From Maylandia zebra (Eukaryota > Chordata > Actinopteri > Cichliformes > Cichlidae): a DNA stretch of 64,000 bases. Under the pieces are notes generated by a model. That model ran no database searches. It was not told where the DNA came from and saw only the letters and a list, made by a program, of their open reading frames with translations. Location: assembly GCF_041146795.1 (NCBI RefSeq), contig NC_135183.1, forward strand, positions 17,798,840 through 17,862,839, given 5' to 3'. Positions 11,348 through 20,729 of the stretch are shown here, piece by piece; position 1 is the stretch's first letter, and each line of letters opens with the position of its first letter. Position numbers and translations under genes: made by a program.

Positions 11348-11941
11348 CACTGGTCTCTGAATGCTATTGACACCCTTTTCTCAACGAGAAATCTGGGCTC
11401 GGGAGAGCCTGAGTGCCCTGGAGGGACTTTCCCTGCCGGATACACGATGGACGGGTGGCAGAACTGGAGGATCATGTGCCTGACGGGACTGTCGATCGAG
11501 GACACTGAAGATATCTATCTATTCGGAACCATGATAACAGGGTTCATGCTGATCGGAGTTGGCTTAGCCCTGGTTTATCGGAGAAATAAGAGAGCGGAAC
11601 CGGCTGTTCAAACCCCCCCAAGGCTGCCTGCTGGAATCGAAATGGAACGAGGCACAACCTCTCACAAAGAACGTAAAATGGTCAACACCTTGGAGACGCT
11701 TGCAGCTGCTGTGAAGGCTCAAAACAACACCATTGAGCGTATGAGGGGAAACATCAGAGAGAGGCCTGCTCAAAATGAGACCCTTGAGCGACAGTTGGAA
11801 AACATCGCGGAACGGATCACTGCAGTTGTGAGGTCTCAGAATCAAAAGAACGATAACACCATGGAACAGAAGTTTGATACCATCATGGGGAGGCTCGCGA
11901 CTCTCCAACGGGAGATCGAGAGGCCAGTGTCGGAGTGTTAG
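11346..11941 (+). CDS. ORF of nested L2-tailed element: transmembrane plus coiled coil, unknown function
   Basis: About 198 residues in frame with the gag fragment, ending TAG at 11939-11941. The N-terminal part has a Cys/Gly-rich segment (SGEPECPGGTFPAG) and a Trp-rich patch (MDGWQNWRIMCL). Then comes an acidic helix (SIEDTEDIY) and a hydrophobic stretch (TMITGFMLIGVGLALVY, about 11530-11580) followed by RRNKR, which would be a single-pass membrane anchor with basic stop-transfer. The C-terminal 110 residues are polar with heptad-like repeats (ETLAAAVKAQNNTIERM, ETLERQLENIAERITAVV). I do not recognise the family. It lacks RNA-recognition or zinc-knuckle motifs of usual LINE ORF1 proteins. 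The original start codon is probably lost with the 5' end. Confidence 0.6.
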
Positions 11942-12664
11942 AGAGCAGCCTGAAAAATTCTCCTGGGCTGCTCGCATGGAAATTAACAAAACCAACATAA
12001 ACATTGCGGATCCCCATCACGGCGCCAGCTGCAGGCCCAAGGCTGGAGCCGAACAATCACTCTCTGATAATGACTGTGTTACGGCTATTCTTCCCATCCC
12101 ATGCAAGGACACCTGGATTGGCTGGAGGACTGTTTACTTAGCCTGATAGGCCGAAGGACACTGTCTCAGCTAAACTATGGACACGCACACACACACACTT
12201 ACACTGATAAGCACTCACTCATCCCCCCTCCCTTTCCAACGCCTTCGATGCTTATGCCCTACCGGGGAAGATAGCAGTCAACTGGACCAGCACAGATGCT
12301 GCAGGACCGGATGCGCTGTCTACACCGGCTCTCTCTTACCCTTTACCCGCCCCTGTTGCTTGTCTTGTGTTTCTATGGTGTATTGATAGTCATGTGCTTT
12401 TGTGCTGAGGTGTTTTTTCTGTTATCAAACTGTTCTCCCACTCGGTGCTCAGTCTGAGTGGAGTTTTTTTTCTCCTCCTCTTACCATATGTAGTGTATTT
12501 TCGTTGTTTTTTCCTATCAGCCTACCTTTCTGACATGTCTGCCCAATGTGACGTTTGTGTAAAGTTGGTCAGAAGGTTCCTTTGTAAGTGCGCATGCGCC
12601 ATTAGCATGCTGCCTGCTGTAACCCTAATTTCCCTCGGGATGAATAAAGTATTCTGATTCTGAT
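11348..12664 (+). mobile_element. Nested L2-tailed non-LTR insertion in gag
   Basis: About 1.3 kb that interrupts gag between VERLEH and ANDISDEE. Its 3' end (AATTTCCCTCGGGATGAATAAAGTATTCTGATTCTGATTC-like; the last bases are AATAAAG plus TTCTGA units) closely matches the L2 tail at 2570-2612, so it was probably mobilised by L2 machinery. No RT or endonuclease is present. It carries an ORF with a membrane segment and coiled coil (11346-11941) and a 3' UTR of about 720 bp. The 5' end is likely truncated. A target duplication is not evident, and junction positions are accurate to a few bases only. Confidence 0.8.
11942..12664 (+). other. 3' UTR of the nested L2-tailed element
   Basis: Non-coding, with a CA-rich patch at 12178-12200 and the L2-like end AATAAAGTATTCTGATTC. 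Confidence 0.65.
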
Positions 12665-12666
12665 TC

Positions 12667-14600
12667 TTGGCAAACGACATTTCGGACGAAGAAAAAAAAA
12701 GGTCAGTTCTTCTCAGTGCGTGTGGAGCGAGGACCTACAAGTTGATACGTAACCTGACGACGCCTCGGAAACCCGGGGACTTCAGTTTCAAAGAACTGGT
12801 GACGTTGGTGCAAAATCATCACTGCCCGAAACCCTCCATGATTGTTCAGCGGTTCAAATTCCACACTCATTCACGCAAGCCGGGAGTTTCGGTGGCTGCG
12901 TATGTGACGGAGCTGAGACAGCTATCAGAGCACTGTGAGTTTGGAGGCGTGCTGGATGACATGCTCCGCGACAGGTTGGTGTGTGGTATAAATGATGATG
13001 GCATGCAGCGTCGGTTGTTGGGGGAGCCCACACTGGACTTTAAGAAAGCTTTGGAAATTGCTCAGGCAATAGAAACGGCAGCTAATAACACTAAAGACAT
13101 TCGGAAAGCTAACAACAATATGCACTCAACCGAGGTGCATCATGTATCTCGGAGTGTGAGGGGCAAACCGAGGGAGCTTTTGGAGTGTTACCGGTGTGGG
13201 GGGGCACACTTTGCCAAGGACTGTGTTTTCAAAGACAGTACCTGCCATAACTGCAAGAAAAAGGGGCACTTAGCCAAGAAATGCAGGGGCGCTAAGGAGA
13301 AATCAAAGAAGGAATGGAAGACAAAAAACAAACTAAACACGCATCACCTGCAGGGCATGGCGCCTGAAGAGGATGAGTGTGTTTTCAACATGTTTAATCT
13401 GGTTGGCTTTAATAAGTGCTGTGTGGAGCCCATCTATGCCACTATCCAGGTAAATGGGAAGGAGCTACAAATGGAGGTGGATACAGGGGCTTCAGCTTCG
13501 GTGATCAGCCAAGCCACCTACCACAGCTTGTGGCACTCGGGCGGGGCACCAGCCCTCCAAGCGACTGAGATAAGCCTTAGACAGTACACAGGTGAATGCA
13601 TTCCCCTGCTTGGTGCTATAGAGGTGCATGCAGCATATCAGGGTCAAGAAGCTGCAGCAACACTGCTGGTGGTGAAAGGGGAGGGGCCTAGTCTGCTGGG
13701 TCGTGACCTTCTGCAGAAAATCCGCCTGAACTGGAGGGAAATCAGGTATGTAACGGTAATAGCAGAGTTACTGGGAAAGTATGCAGATGTGTTCAAGAAT
13801 GAATTGGGCACTCTCCGGGGCACCACTGTGAAGCTGTGTGTGGACCCTTTTGCCCGGCCACGCTCTTTCAAACCACGCACTGTACCATACGCCATGAAGG
13901 CCAAGGTGGAAGCAGAGTTGGAGAGACTACAACAGATAGGGGTCATTGAGCCAATAGAGTTCTCGGACTGGGCAGCCCCGATCGTACCAGTGTTGAAAGA
14001 GGATGGAGGGGTGCGTATATGCGGTGATTACAAACTGACAGTGAACCAAGCCTCTCAGCTCGACGCCTACCCTCTGCCTCGAGTGGATGACCTGTTTGCC
14101 ACACTGGCGGGTGGTCGGACATTCACAAAGTTGGATATGAGTCATGCTTACCAGCAGTTGCTGCTGGATGAGGAATCAAAAAAATATGTGACAATAAACA
14201 CACACAAGGGGCTGTTCAAGTACAACCGCCTGGTGTTTGGCGTTGCATCCAGTCCGGCTATCTTTCAGTGCACCATGGACAATCTTCTGCAAAACATTCC
14301 TGGTGTTGCTGTTTACTTGGATGACATTTTAGTTACAGGTAAAACAGAAGAGGAGCATCTGCGTAACCTTGAGCAGGTGTTGAAGAAGCTCTCAGAAGCT
14401 GGGTTGCGTTTGAAGCGCAGTAAGTGTGTTTTCCAAGCCCCTAGTGTGACATACCTGGGTCATCGCATCTCTGCACAGGGCCTGTCCCCACTGGAAGAGA
14501 AAGTGAGGGCAGTAAAAGAAGCCCCGAGTCCAAAGAATGTAGCTGAACTAAGATCATTCTTGGGCTTAGTGAACTATTATGGGAAGTTTTTGACCTCTCC
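12667..14600 (+). pseudogene. Gypsy gag-protease-reverse transcriptase
   Basis: Single open frame. Gag continues from ANDISDEEKK through the capsid-like region, then two CCHC knuckles (CYRCGGAHFAKDC and CHNCKKKGHLAKKC, about 13185-13285). The protease has EVDTGASASVIS (Asp protease DTG, about 13475). RT: WAAPIVPVLKEDGGVRICGD, FTKLDMSHAYQQL, FGVASSPAIFQ, VAVYLDDILVTG (YLDD, about 14310), then SFLGLVNYYGKFL. The frame is lost at about 14590-14610, between RT and RNase H, by a small deletion. Before the nested insertion gag and pol appear to have been one frame. Confidence 0.92.
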
Positions 14601-16345
14601 AGCATGCTTGCTCCCCTGTATGGGCTGCTGCACAAAGACAATCAGTGGAGGTGGTCCCAAGCACAGGAGAAGGCCTTCAGACAGGTAAAAGAACTGTTAC
14701 AATCGGCACCACTCCTGGTGCATTTTGATCCGGAGAAGAAGGTGGTCCTGTCCAGTGATGCCTCCCCGTATGGCATAGGAGCTGTTCTTTCCCATCGCAT
14801 GGAAGAGGGGGAAGAGAAACCGGTCGGATATGCGTCACGCACGCTCACAGCAGCAGAAAAGGGCTATTCACAGCTTGAGAAGGAAGGCTTAGCAATAGTT
14901 TTTGCTGTGAAACGATTTCATCAGTACCTGTATGGCCGCCCATTTACTATTGTTACAGACCATAAGCCCCTCCTGAGTCTCTTTAGTGAAGCAAAAGGCA
15001 TCCCACCCATGGCTTCAGCCCGGGTTCAGCGCTGGGCATTAACACTGTCGGCATACCAGTATCGCATTGTTTATAAGGCGGGACCTGAAAATGCGAATGC
15101 AGATGCTTTCAGCCGCCTCCCCCTCCCGGAGGTCCCCGACCAGTCGAACTTGCCCCCAGAAACTGTGTTTTTGCTGGACAAGTTGGCGAACTCTCCGGTC
15201 TGTGCTAAAAACATCAAAGCATTGACTGAACGGGATCCAGAGTTATCTCGGGTTAAACAGTGGCTGTTGCAGGGCTGGCCAGCAACAGTGGAGCAAGATC
15301 AGCTCAAACCGTATGCCAAGCGTCAGCAGGAGCTCAGTGTTCAAGATGGCTGCATCCTGTGGGGTTCCCGAGTCATTGTTCCGCCTCCAGGTCGGTCACA
15401 GATCATTGAAGTGTTGCATGAGGCTCATCCAGGGATTTCTCGGATGAAAAGTCTGGCAAGGTCATTCGTGTGGTGGCCGGGAATGGACAGTGCCTTGGAA
15501 GACAAGGTAAAAGCCTGTTCTCAATGTCAGTCAAACCAAAAAATACCACCACCTGCCCCACTCCACCCATGGGAGTGGCCTGGCCGTCCATGGTCCAGGC
15601 TTCATCTAGATTTTGCCGGCCCCTTTTTGGGCCACATGTTCCTGGTGTTGGTGGATGTGCATTCAAAATGGCTGGATGCCCACATAATGCCGACCATCAC
15701 AGCCCCAGTCGTCACAGACACACTCCGGAGAATCTTTGCAACACATGGATTACCAGAGGCAGTGGTCACGGACAATGGACCCACGTTCACAAGTGGGGTC
15801 TTCCAAGAATTTATGGAGATAAATGGGATCCGACATATCCGCACAGCACCCTACCACTCTGCCTCCAATGGCTTAGCGGAGCGCGCCGTGGAGACACTGA
15901 AAGACGGTCTAAAAAAAATGCCAGGTCTTTCCATAGAAAAGAGGCTCTGCCGTTTCCTGCTTCAGTATCGCATCACGCCTCATACAACCACAAGCTTGTC
16001 CCCAGCGGAGTTGCTGATGGGGAGGAAGCCCAGATCTCATCTGGACCTTCTTCGCCCAGATGTGGGAGCCAGAGTCACCCAGTCACAAGGTGGGCAGAAG
16101 GTGAGACATGATCTACATGCCAGAGGCTGTGTTTTCAAGCAGGGAGACTGTGTGTATATCAAAAACTTTACGGGTGGCTCACGGTGGCTGCCTGGCGTCA
16201 TTCACCACAGTTCAGGGCCAGTATCTTTTGTGGTGGAGTTGTTGGATGGCAGACAAGTTCGCAGGCACAAGGATCATGTGAGAGCCCGCACAGATGGAGC
16301 TGAGAAGAGGGCTCAGAGTGGTTCGCACGCACATGGTGGAGACAG
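14600..16345 (+). pseudogene. Gypsy RNase H and integrase
   Basis: RNase H: KKVVLSSDASPYGIGAVLSH, YSQLEKEGLAIVFAVKRFHQ, TDHKPL and NANADAFSRLP. The integrase follows in the same frame: H2C2 zinc domain (HEAHPGISRMKS...CSQCQSNQ), then the DDE core with LDFAGPF, VTDNGPTFTSG and SNGLAERAVETLK, and a C-terminal basic region. A second frameshift near 16345 moves the real C-terminus into another frame. It would cut the LTR ends and insert the cDNA. Confidence 0.92.
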
Positions 16346-16552
16346 GGCTGTCTCGAAGGGGAAGTCGTGTCAGCAACCCCTGAGATTGGGATTGGTTCTT
16401 CAGTATCACCAGAAGGGCTGGTGGAGCAATCTAAGTCACCTGAGCCGAACCCGGCCACAGGAGCTCAGCAGGCTCCTAGCCTAGAGAACCCAGCAGCAGG
16501 ACTGAGAAGGTCAAAGAGGCAGCACAAGCCCCCTGATAGACTGAATTGTTAA
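16346..16552 (+). pseudogene. Gypsy pol C-terminal tail, shifted frame
   Basis: ATPEIGIGSSVSPEGL through GLRRSKRQHKPPDRLNC and stop. The basic RRSKRQxKPPDRL ending is a usual Gypsy pol terminus, so this is the displaced end of the integrase frame rather than a separate gene. Confidence 0.75.
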
Positions 16553-16624
16553 AATAATGTGGTGTTGAATTCTCCCTCTCTTTTCGTACTTATGCATAAT
16601 TGCTATGTTGTGGGTTTTTGCTTA

Positions 16625-16650
16625 GGGGGGGGGGGGGGGGGGGGGGGGAG
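16625..16650 (+). promoter_or_regulatory. Polypurine tract, G24 then AG
   Basis: A pure G run ending AG abuts the 3' LTR at 16651, the place of the plus-strand primer of reverse transcription. Its length and purity are unusual. Confidence 0.85.
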
Positions 16651-16861
16651 TGTTATAGACAGTGTTGTTGTTAATGTATGTTTGGGGGCGTTGAACCCCG
16701 GAACCTTCAGAGGTTTTTCAGGGTTCTCCCTGCCGGAATGTTATGTGTGGGACAGTTTCCTGTATGTGTGCGACTAGCTGTGGTTGTTTCTAAAAGTGGT
16801 CAGTAAACGTCCTAAAACTGGCACTTGAGTTTCCGAGCATTTTTATCCTGAGATTATAACA
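16651..16861 (+). repeat. Gypsy 3' LTR
   Basis: 211 bp, identical to the 5' LTR except one G-to-A near the end. Followed by the duplication AGTAG (16862-16866). Confidence 0.95.
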
Positions 16862-17375
16862 AGTAGTCTATCAAATTAAGTAATCTACGTGTATTTGTTG
16901 ATGAGTGCTTACCTTTTATGAAACCAGTTTGGTCAGGATGAATTAAGAAGGGGGTTATTTTCTCCAGTCTCTTTGAGAGAGCTTTGCAGATTATTTTAAG
17001 GTCTACATTTATAAGGGATATTGGATGATAGCTTGAGGGATATACAGGGTCTTTGCCTGGTTTTAGCAGGAGATTAATGTTTGCAGAATTCATATTTGAT
17101 GGAAGTCTGCCCTTTTCTTTGATTTCCAACACCGTTCTGTAGAAAACTGGTGCTAGAATCGTCCAGAATTCTTTGTAGAATTCTGCAGGAAAGCCGTCTG
17201 GACCTGGAGCCTTATTATTGGGCATACTTATCAGGGCTTCCTGGAGTTCACCTGGTGTTAGTGGTGAATCCAGTGCCATTGCTATTGCTTGAGTGTCTAA
17301 TAATTTTGGAAGAGTTATGTTGTCCAAAAACTGATCAATTTCCTTTTTAGATGGGTTTATTTGTGGTGAATACAA
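16862..17375 (-). pseudogene. L1 ORF2 reverse transcriptase, fingers
   Basis: Minus-strand frame with LTPGELQEALISMPNNKAPG, GPDGFPAEFYKEFW, LLLKPGKDPVYPSSYHPIS and DQTGFIKGKHSSTNTRRLL, ending NLIDY at the Gypsy junction. These are RT blocks 0-2 of L1; the palm continues at 10982. The frame is open from 17375 and the upstream linker is degraded. Confidence 0.9.
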
Positions 17376-17825
17376 CGTTTTATAGAAATCCCTGAAAATG
17401 TTGTTTATTTGTTTCGGTTCATATATTGTGTTCCCAGATGGATCTTGAACAGCACATATAGTTGTTTTTTCTTTATTTATTTTTAGCTGATTGGTTGAAA
17501 TTGACCGGATTTATTACCATGTTCATAATTTTGTAAGCGTAGTCTTTGTACTAAGAATTTTGTTTTTTTAATTAATTATCTCATTTAATTCTAGTTTTGC
17601 TTTGCGTATTTTGTTCAATGTTTCCTGATCTTGGTGGGACGCGTAGGCTTCTTCTAGTGATTTGATGGTTTTTTCTAATTCCTGAATATTTTTGTTTTCT
17701 TTTTTCTTTTTATGTGATGAGAAAGAAATTATTTTACCTCTCATCACAGCTTTCCCTGCTTCCCATAGAACAGAAGCTGATGTTCTGGGAGTGTCATTAT
17801 AGTCTAAATATGAAGTCCACTCTTT
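17376..17825 (-). pseudogene. L1 ORF2 linker between endonuclease and RT, degraded
   Basis: No frame is open throughout; T-rich runs and stops dominate. Its position between two recognised domains identifies it as ORF2 linker. Confidence 0.6.
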
Positions 17826-18490
17826 TTAAAAATATTTAATAAAGTCTTCATCTTTAAGTAGTGATGTATTAAATCTCCAGTTTTTACTTGGTGTAGTATT
17901 ATTCTTGTGCATTAGTGTTAAAGATACAGGACCATGATCGCTGACAGCTATAGGGTGAATCTCAGTGTCTGAAATGTCGCTCAGCAGTGAGCTGCTGACC
18001 ACAAAATAATCTAGACGAGAGTAGGAGTGATGGACATGTGAGAAAAAAGTATATTCCTTACTGGTGGGGTGAAGGGAGCGCCATGCATTGCAAAGACCAA
18101 AGTCGCTAATATACTGTTTGATTATATTTGTGGACTGCCAATTACGCTGAGTTCCTGCTGTATTGAGCCTATCCATTTCTTCATTTAGTCCAAGGTTGAG
18201 GTCGCCTCCAAGAACAAGTGTGCCATCTAAGTGTTCAGAGAGTGCACTGAAAAAACCGTGAAAGAATGAGGGATCATCAACATTTGGACCATATACACTT
18301 GCAATACATAGCTTTTTATCAAGTATAGATAGTTTAATGATTAAGAATCTGCCCTCTGGATCTATGACTGTATCGAGTACTGTGAAATTAATATTTTTAT
18401 GTATTAAAATTGCTACTCCCCTTTGTCTAGAATTATAACAAGCTGAGAACACATTAGGAAACTCAGGTGTTTTAAGTTCATTCGAACCTC
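17826..18490 (-). pseudogene. L1 ORF2 endonuclease, main part
   Basis: Minus-strand frame from NELKTPEFPNVFSACYNSRQ through RGVAILIHKNINF, CIASVYGPN, LVLGGDLNLGLN (GDxN), SRLDYFVVSSSLL (RLDY) and VSDHGPVSLTL (catalytic SDH). It ends in a stop just after DEDFIKYF at 17826. The upstream 40 residues are on the far side of the Harbinger insertion. Catalytic residues that can be seen are present. Confidence 0.9.
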
Positions 18491-18670
18491 TAATGCTGGG
18501 CTTACACTGTGCAATTTTTGGCCCCATTTTGAGCCGATTTTTGAGTCGTGCGACCGTTTTGGCGATCGGCCCGATTTTGGCCTTCATCGTGCGTCGTGTA
18601 TCGTGTAGTATACGTGGGGTAATGAGAAGCGATTAACACCTCACGACCAGCTCCCGATCATCAATCGCTT

Positions 18671-18710
18671 GGTCGTGAGGATTTCAAACCAGTTTGAAAT
18701 CCTCGCGACC
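18671..18710. repeat. Internal palindrome, 19-bp arms, 2-base loop
   Basis: Arms GGTCGTGAGGATTTCAAAC and GTTTGAAATCCTCGCGACC flank CA, with one mismatch (G:T in RNA). It lies inside the Harbinger element. Confidence 0.85.
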
Positions 18711-18801
18711 GTCGTGAGGGTGTCACTGCAGTTTCTCACACTGCGCATGCGCAAACACAAATGTCAGCGAAAAAGACGGCACAGCACGGCACTGCAGCGT
18801 G

Positions 18802-18974
18802 TGATCTGGACACAAGCGATGGAGGCACAACTTGTAGAACTTTGGAAAGCTCATCCGAGCCTTTTCGATGTGGCCTCACAAAATTATCACAACCACAACA
18901 ACCGTGAAAATAGTTGGATTTACATTGCTGCTCAATCACAGCTGCCTGATCAATGTTTTTCATTAGCAATTTAG
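18802..18974 (+). pseudogene. MADF-like DNA-binding domain remnant of Harbinger ORF
   Basis: About 50 residues starting VIWTQAMEAQLVELWKAHPS, then LFDVASQNYHN, ENSWIYIAAQ and a stop. The spacing W..LVELW..HP.LFD....Y.....W..IA fits a MADF domain (Myb/SANT-like), the DNA-binding partner protein found in PIF/Harbinger transposons. The rest of that protein and the nuclease are gone. Orientation is plus, opposite to the host L1. Confidence 0.65.
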
Positions 18975-19231
18975 CAAAGTTGATGGTGGTGGTGTGCGTG
19001 TCTGTGTGAGTGAAAGACAGAGAGGGAGAGCGAGCGACAGAATTTCTGTTATAACCTTCATTTTATGTACGCACAGTGTGAGCACTCAGGTCGCATCAGA
19101 GCATTGGGCCGTATAGTGTGAGACCCTGCATCGTGACCTATGAACTTCTAACCCCTGCGAGTCAACCGTACAGTTTGAGCAGGAGCTGAATCGCGCGACT
19201 GAAAAAATCGCACAGTGTCTGCCCAGCATAA

Positions 19232-19361
19232 GAGGTCTGTGGGTCTCTTGTAAAAGGACAACATCTGCCTGTAGTTTTTTGAGTTGGTTAAATATTTTTA
19301 ACCTCTTGTCTCTGGAGCCAGCTCCATTTATATTCCATGTAATGAACCTCAGTGTACCCAT
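19232..19361 (-). pseudogene. L1 ORF2 start and endonuclease N-terminus
   Basis: The minus-strand ATG at 19359-19361 begins MGTLRFITWNINGAGSRDKR, the classic start of an L1 endonuclease (N in NINGAG), and continues through KLQADVVLLQETHRP (catalytic Glu) into the Harbinger junction. The long open frame upstream of this ATG is low-complexity leader and is not part of the protein. Confidence 0.88.
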
Positions 19362-19838
19362 AGATGTTTGTGTATAACTAGGGATGTATGCTGTGTATGC
19401 CTTAGACAGGTGGAGAGAATACATCACTTGTTCATAAATAAAGAGAAGGAGAGAGAGAAAAAATGTGTGGTGAGATGCTCCCTGAGTCTGACTATGTGTG
19501 TGCATACTTACTAATATGAGTAGGCTTGGCTTAAGTGTGTGTATCCTATACGATTGTGTGCGTTGTCTGACTGATGTAAATGTGCTGCCGTTGAGCGCAT
19601 GACTGTGCGTGATTGTGCGGTGCGTATGTGTCGAAATAAAGGATGTTGTTTGTGGATGAGTGTGGAAGCAGGTGATTGAAGCAGTGAAAGAAATAAAGAA
19701 AGGAACCAAGGACAAGGGTGAGCAGCATAAAAACAAGAGGGGGAAAAAGAGAAAAAAAAAAACGAGAAGAATAAAAACCCAGAAACATTCCAATTAAATC
19801 ACTGACGGAGAATGGCGGTGTTAATTCTGCTATGAAAT
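19362..19838 (-). other. L1 inter-ORF region
   Basis: Low-complexity GT/CA-rich sequence between ORF1 and ORF2 of the L1, without a convincing reading frame. Confidence 0.6.
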
Positions 19839-20640
19839 GTATTGTATTGTATTGTATCTTTATTTATTTCAGACATAATAAAACAAACAACCAAAAAACA
19901 AAAAAAACAATATATACTCGTCTACATGTACTTTCGTTTACGGATACGAATATATGTGTAGATATACACACACACACGTATTTGTACAGACAAGCAAAAA
20001 AGAAATATAATAAAATAAAACACATTCGTCTAACATGAAATAACAATTGTTTGGTCTGAAAAGGAGTAGGAAGAAGTATACACATACTTATTAACTCCTA
20101 CCCCTGCTCAACATCTTATTAATCCCACATATTTACCTAATTCTCCTCATCACATATTCCACACAATACACAAGAAACTTATATCAACAAGGCTGGCACG
20201 ATATTTATAATTTCAATACGAGTTGACATATTTATACATACAATGGGTGATTGTTTTTTTCAATATCATATCCTTCCAAAAGTAATTTTCGAAGTGTCTT
20301 TATGAACTTGCCAATTCCTGAGCATTGCTGTAATTCTGCAGTAAAGCTATTCCACAGTTTTACTCCATAAATAGTTACACAAAAAGTTTTAACATTTGAC
20401 CGTGCTTTAAGGATCTTCAGATTTAACTTACCCCTTAGTTCATAGTCTCCTTCTCTGTCATAGAACATCCTCTGTATATTTCCTGGTAACATATTATATC
20501 TAGCTTTATACATAATTTTTGCCGTTTTGTATTTTATAAGATCCATAAACTTCAATATTTTTAATTTCAAAAACATGGTGTTAGTATGGTCTCTAACACC
20601 ATGAGTAGTATGGAAATCACACTTAAGATGCGATTTGATA
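19839..20640 (-). mobile_element. 5'-truncated CR1/L2/Jockey-group LINE inside L1
   Basis: A minus-strand insertion between L1 ORF1 and ORF2. Its 3' end is a (TACAA)n tail (19839-19857 on the plus strand reads as TATTG units). It contains the last 115 residues of an RT-type ORF. The 5' border near 20640 is uncertain, and I saw no clear target duplication. Confidence 0.7.
20232..20576 (-). pseudogene. LINE ORF2 C-terminal end
   Basis: About 115 residues: KFMDLIKYKTAKIMYKARYN, LPGNIQRMFYDREG, YELRGKLNL and VTIYGVKLWNSF. This is the conserved domain after the RT in CR1/L2/Jockey-group LINEs of fish and invertebrates. It ends at 20232 in a stop. The RT itself is missing through 5' truncation. 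The precise clade is unresolved. Confidence 0.7.
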
Positions 20641-20729
20641 CCGATAAGTTAAACAGATGTTAATGCAAGTTAGTGTGAGTGGATAGTGAAAGGGTGTAGC
20701 TGATTCTTATCTGGTATGAAGTTAATACA

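Larger units (their letters stand above)
10983..16861 (+). mobile_element. Young Gypsy (Ty3-like) LTR retrotransposon with nested insertion in gag
   Basis: Two 211-bp LTRs (TGTTATAG...TTATAACA) bound gag-protease-RT-RNase H-integrase, with the 5-bp duplication AGTAG on both sides. The LTRs differ at a single base (GAGGTTATAACA left, GAGATTATAACA right), which implies recent insertion. A PBS-like TGGCGACGAGGAT follows the left LTR and a G24AG polypurine tract precedes the right LTR. The pol order (RNase H before integrase) is that of Gypsy; motif style suggests a Mag-like clade, which is tentative. Coding capacity is broken by an insertion of about 1.3 kb in gag and by frameshifts near 14600 and 16345. 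Confidence 0.95.
18494..19228. mobile_element. PIF/Harbinger derivative, 735 bp, TSD TAA
   Basis: Ends TGCTGGGCTTACACTGTGC and, inverted, TGCTGGGCAGACACTGTGC. TAA lies at both borders (18491-18493, 19229-19231), as expected for the 3-bp TWA duplication of PIF/Harbinger. Removal restores the L1 endonuclease frame between LLQETHRP and NELKTPEF. No DDE nuclease is present; a fragment resembling the element's MADF/Myb-like protein remains, so this is an internally deleted, non-autonomous copy. Confidence 0.88.

Noticed and set aside
19362..19793. Upstream extension of the L1 ORF2 frame with a hydrophobic stretch
   Set aside because: Low-complexity translation of GT/CA and T-rich leader; the real ORF2 start is the ATG at 19361.
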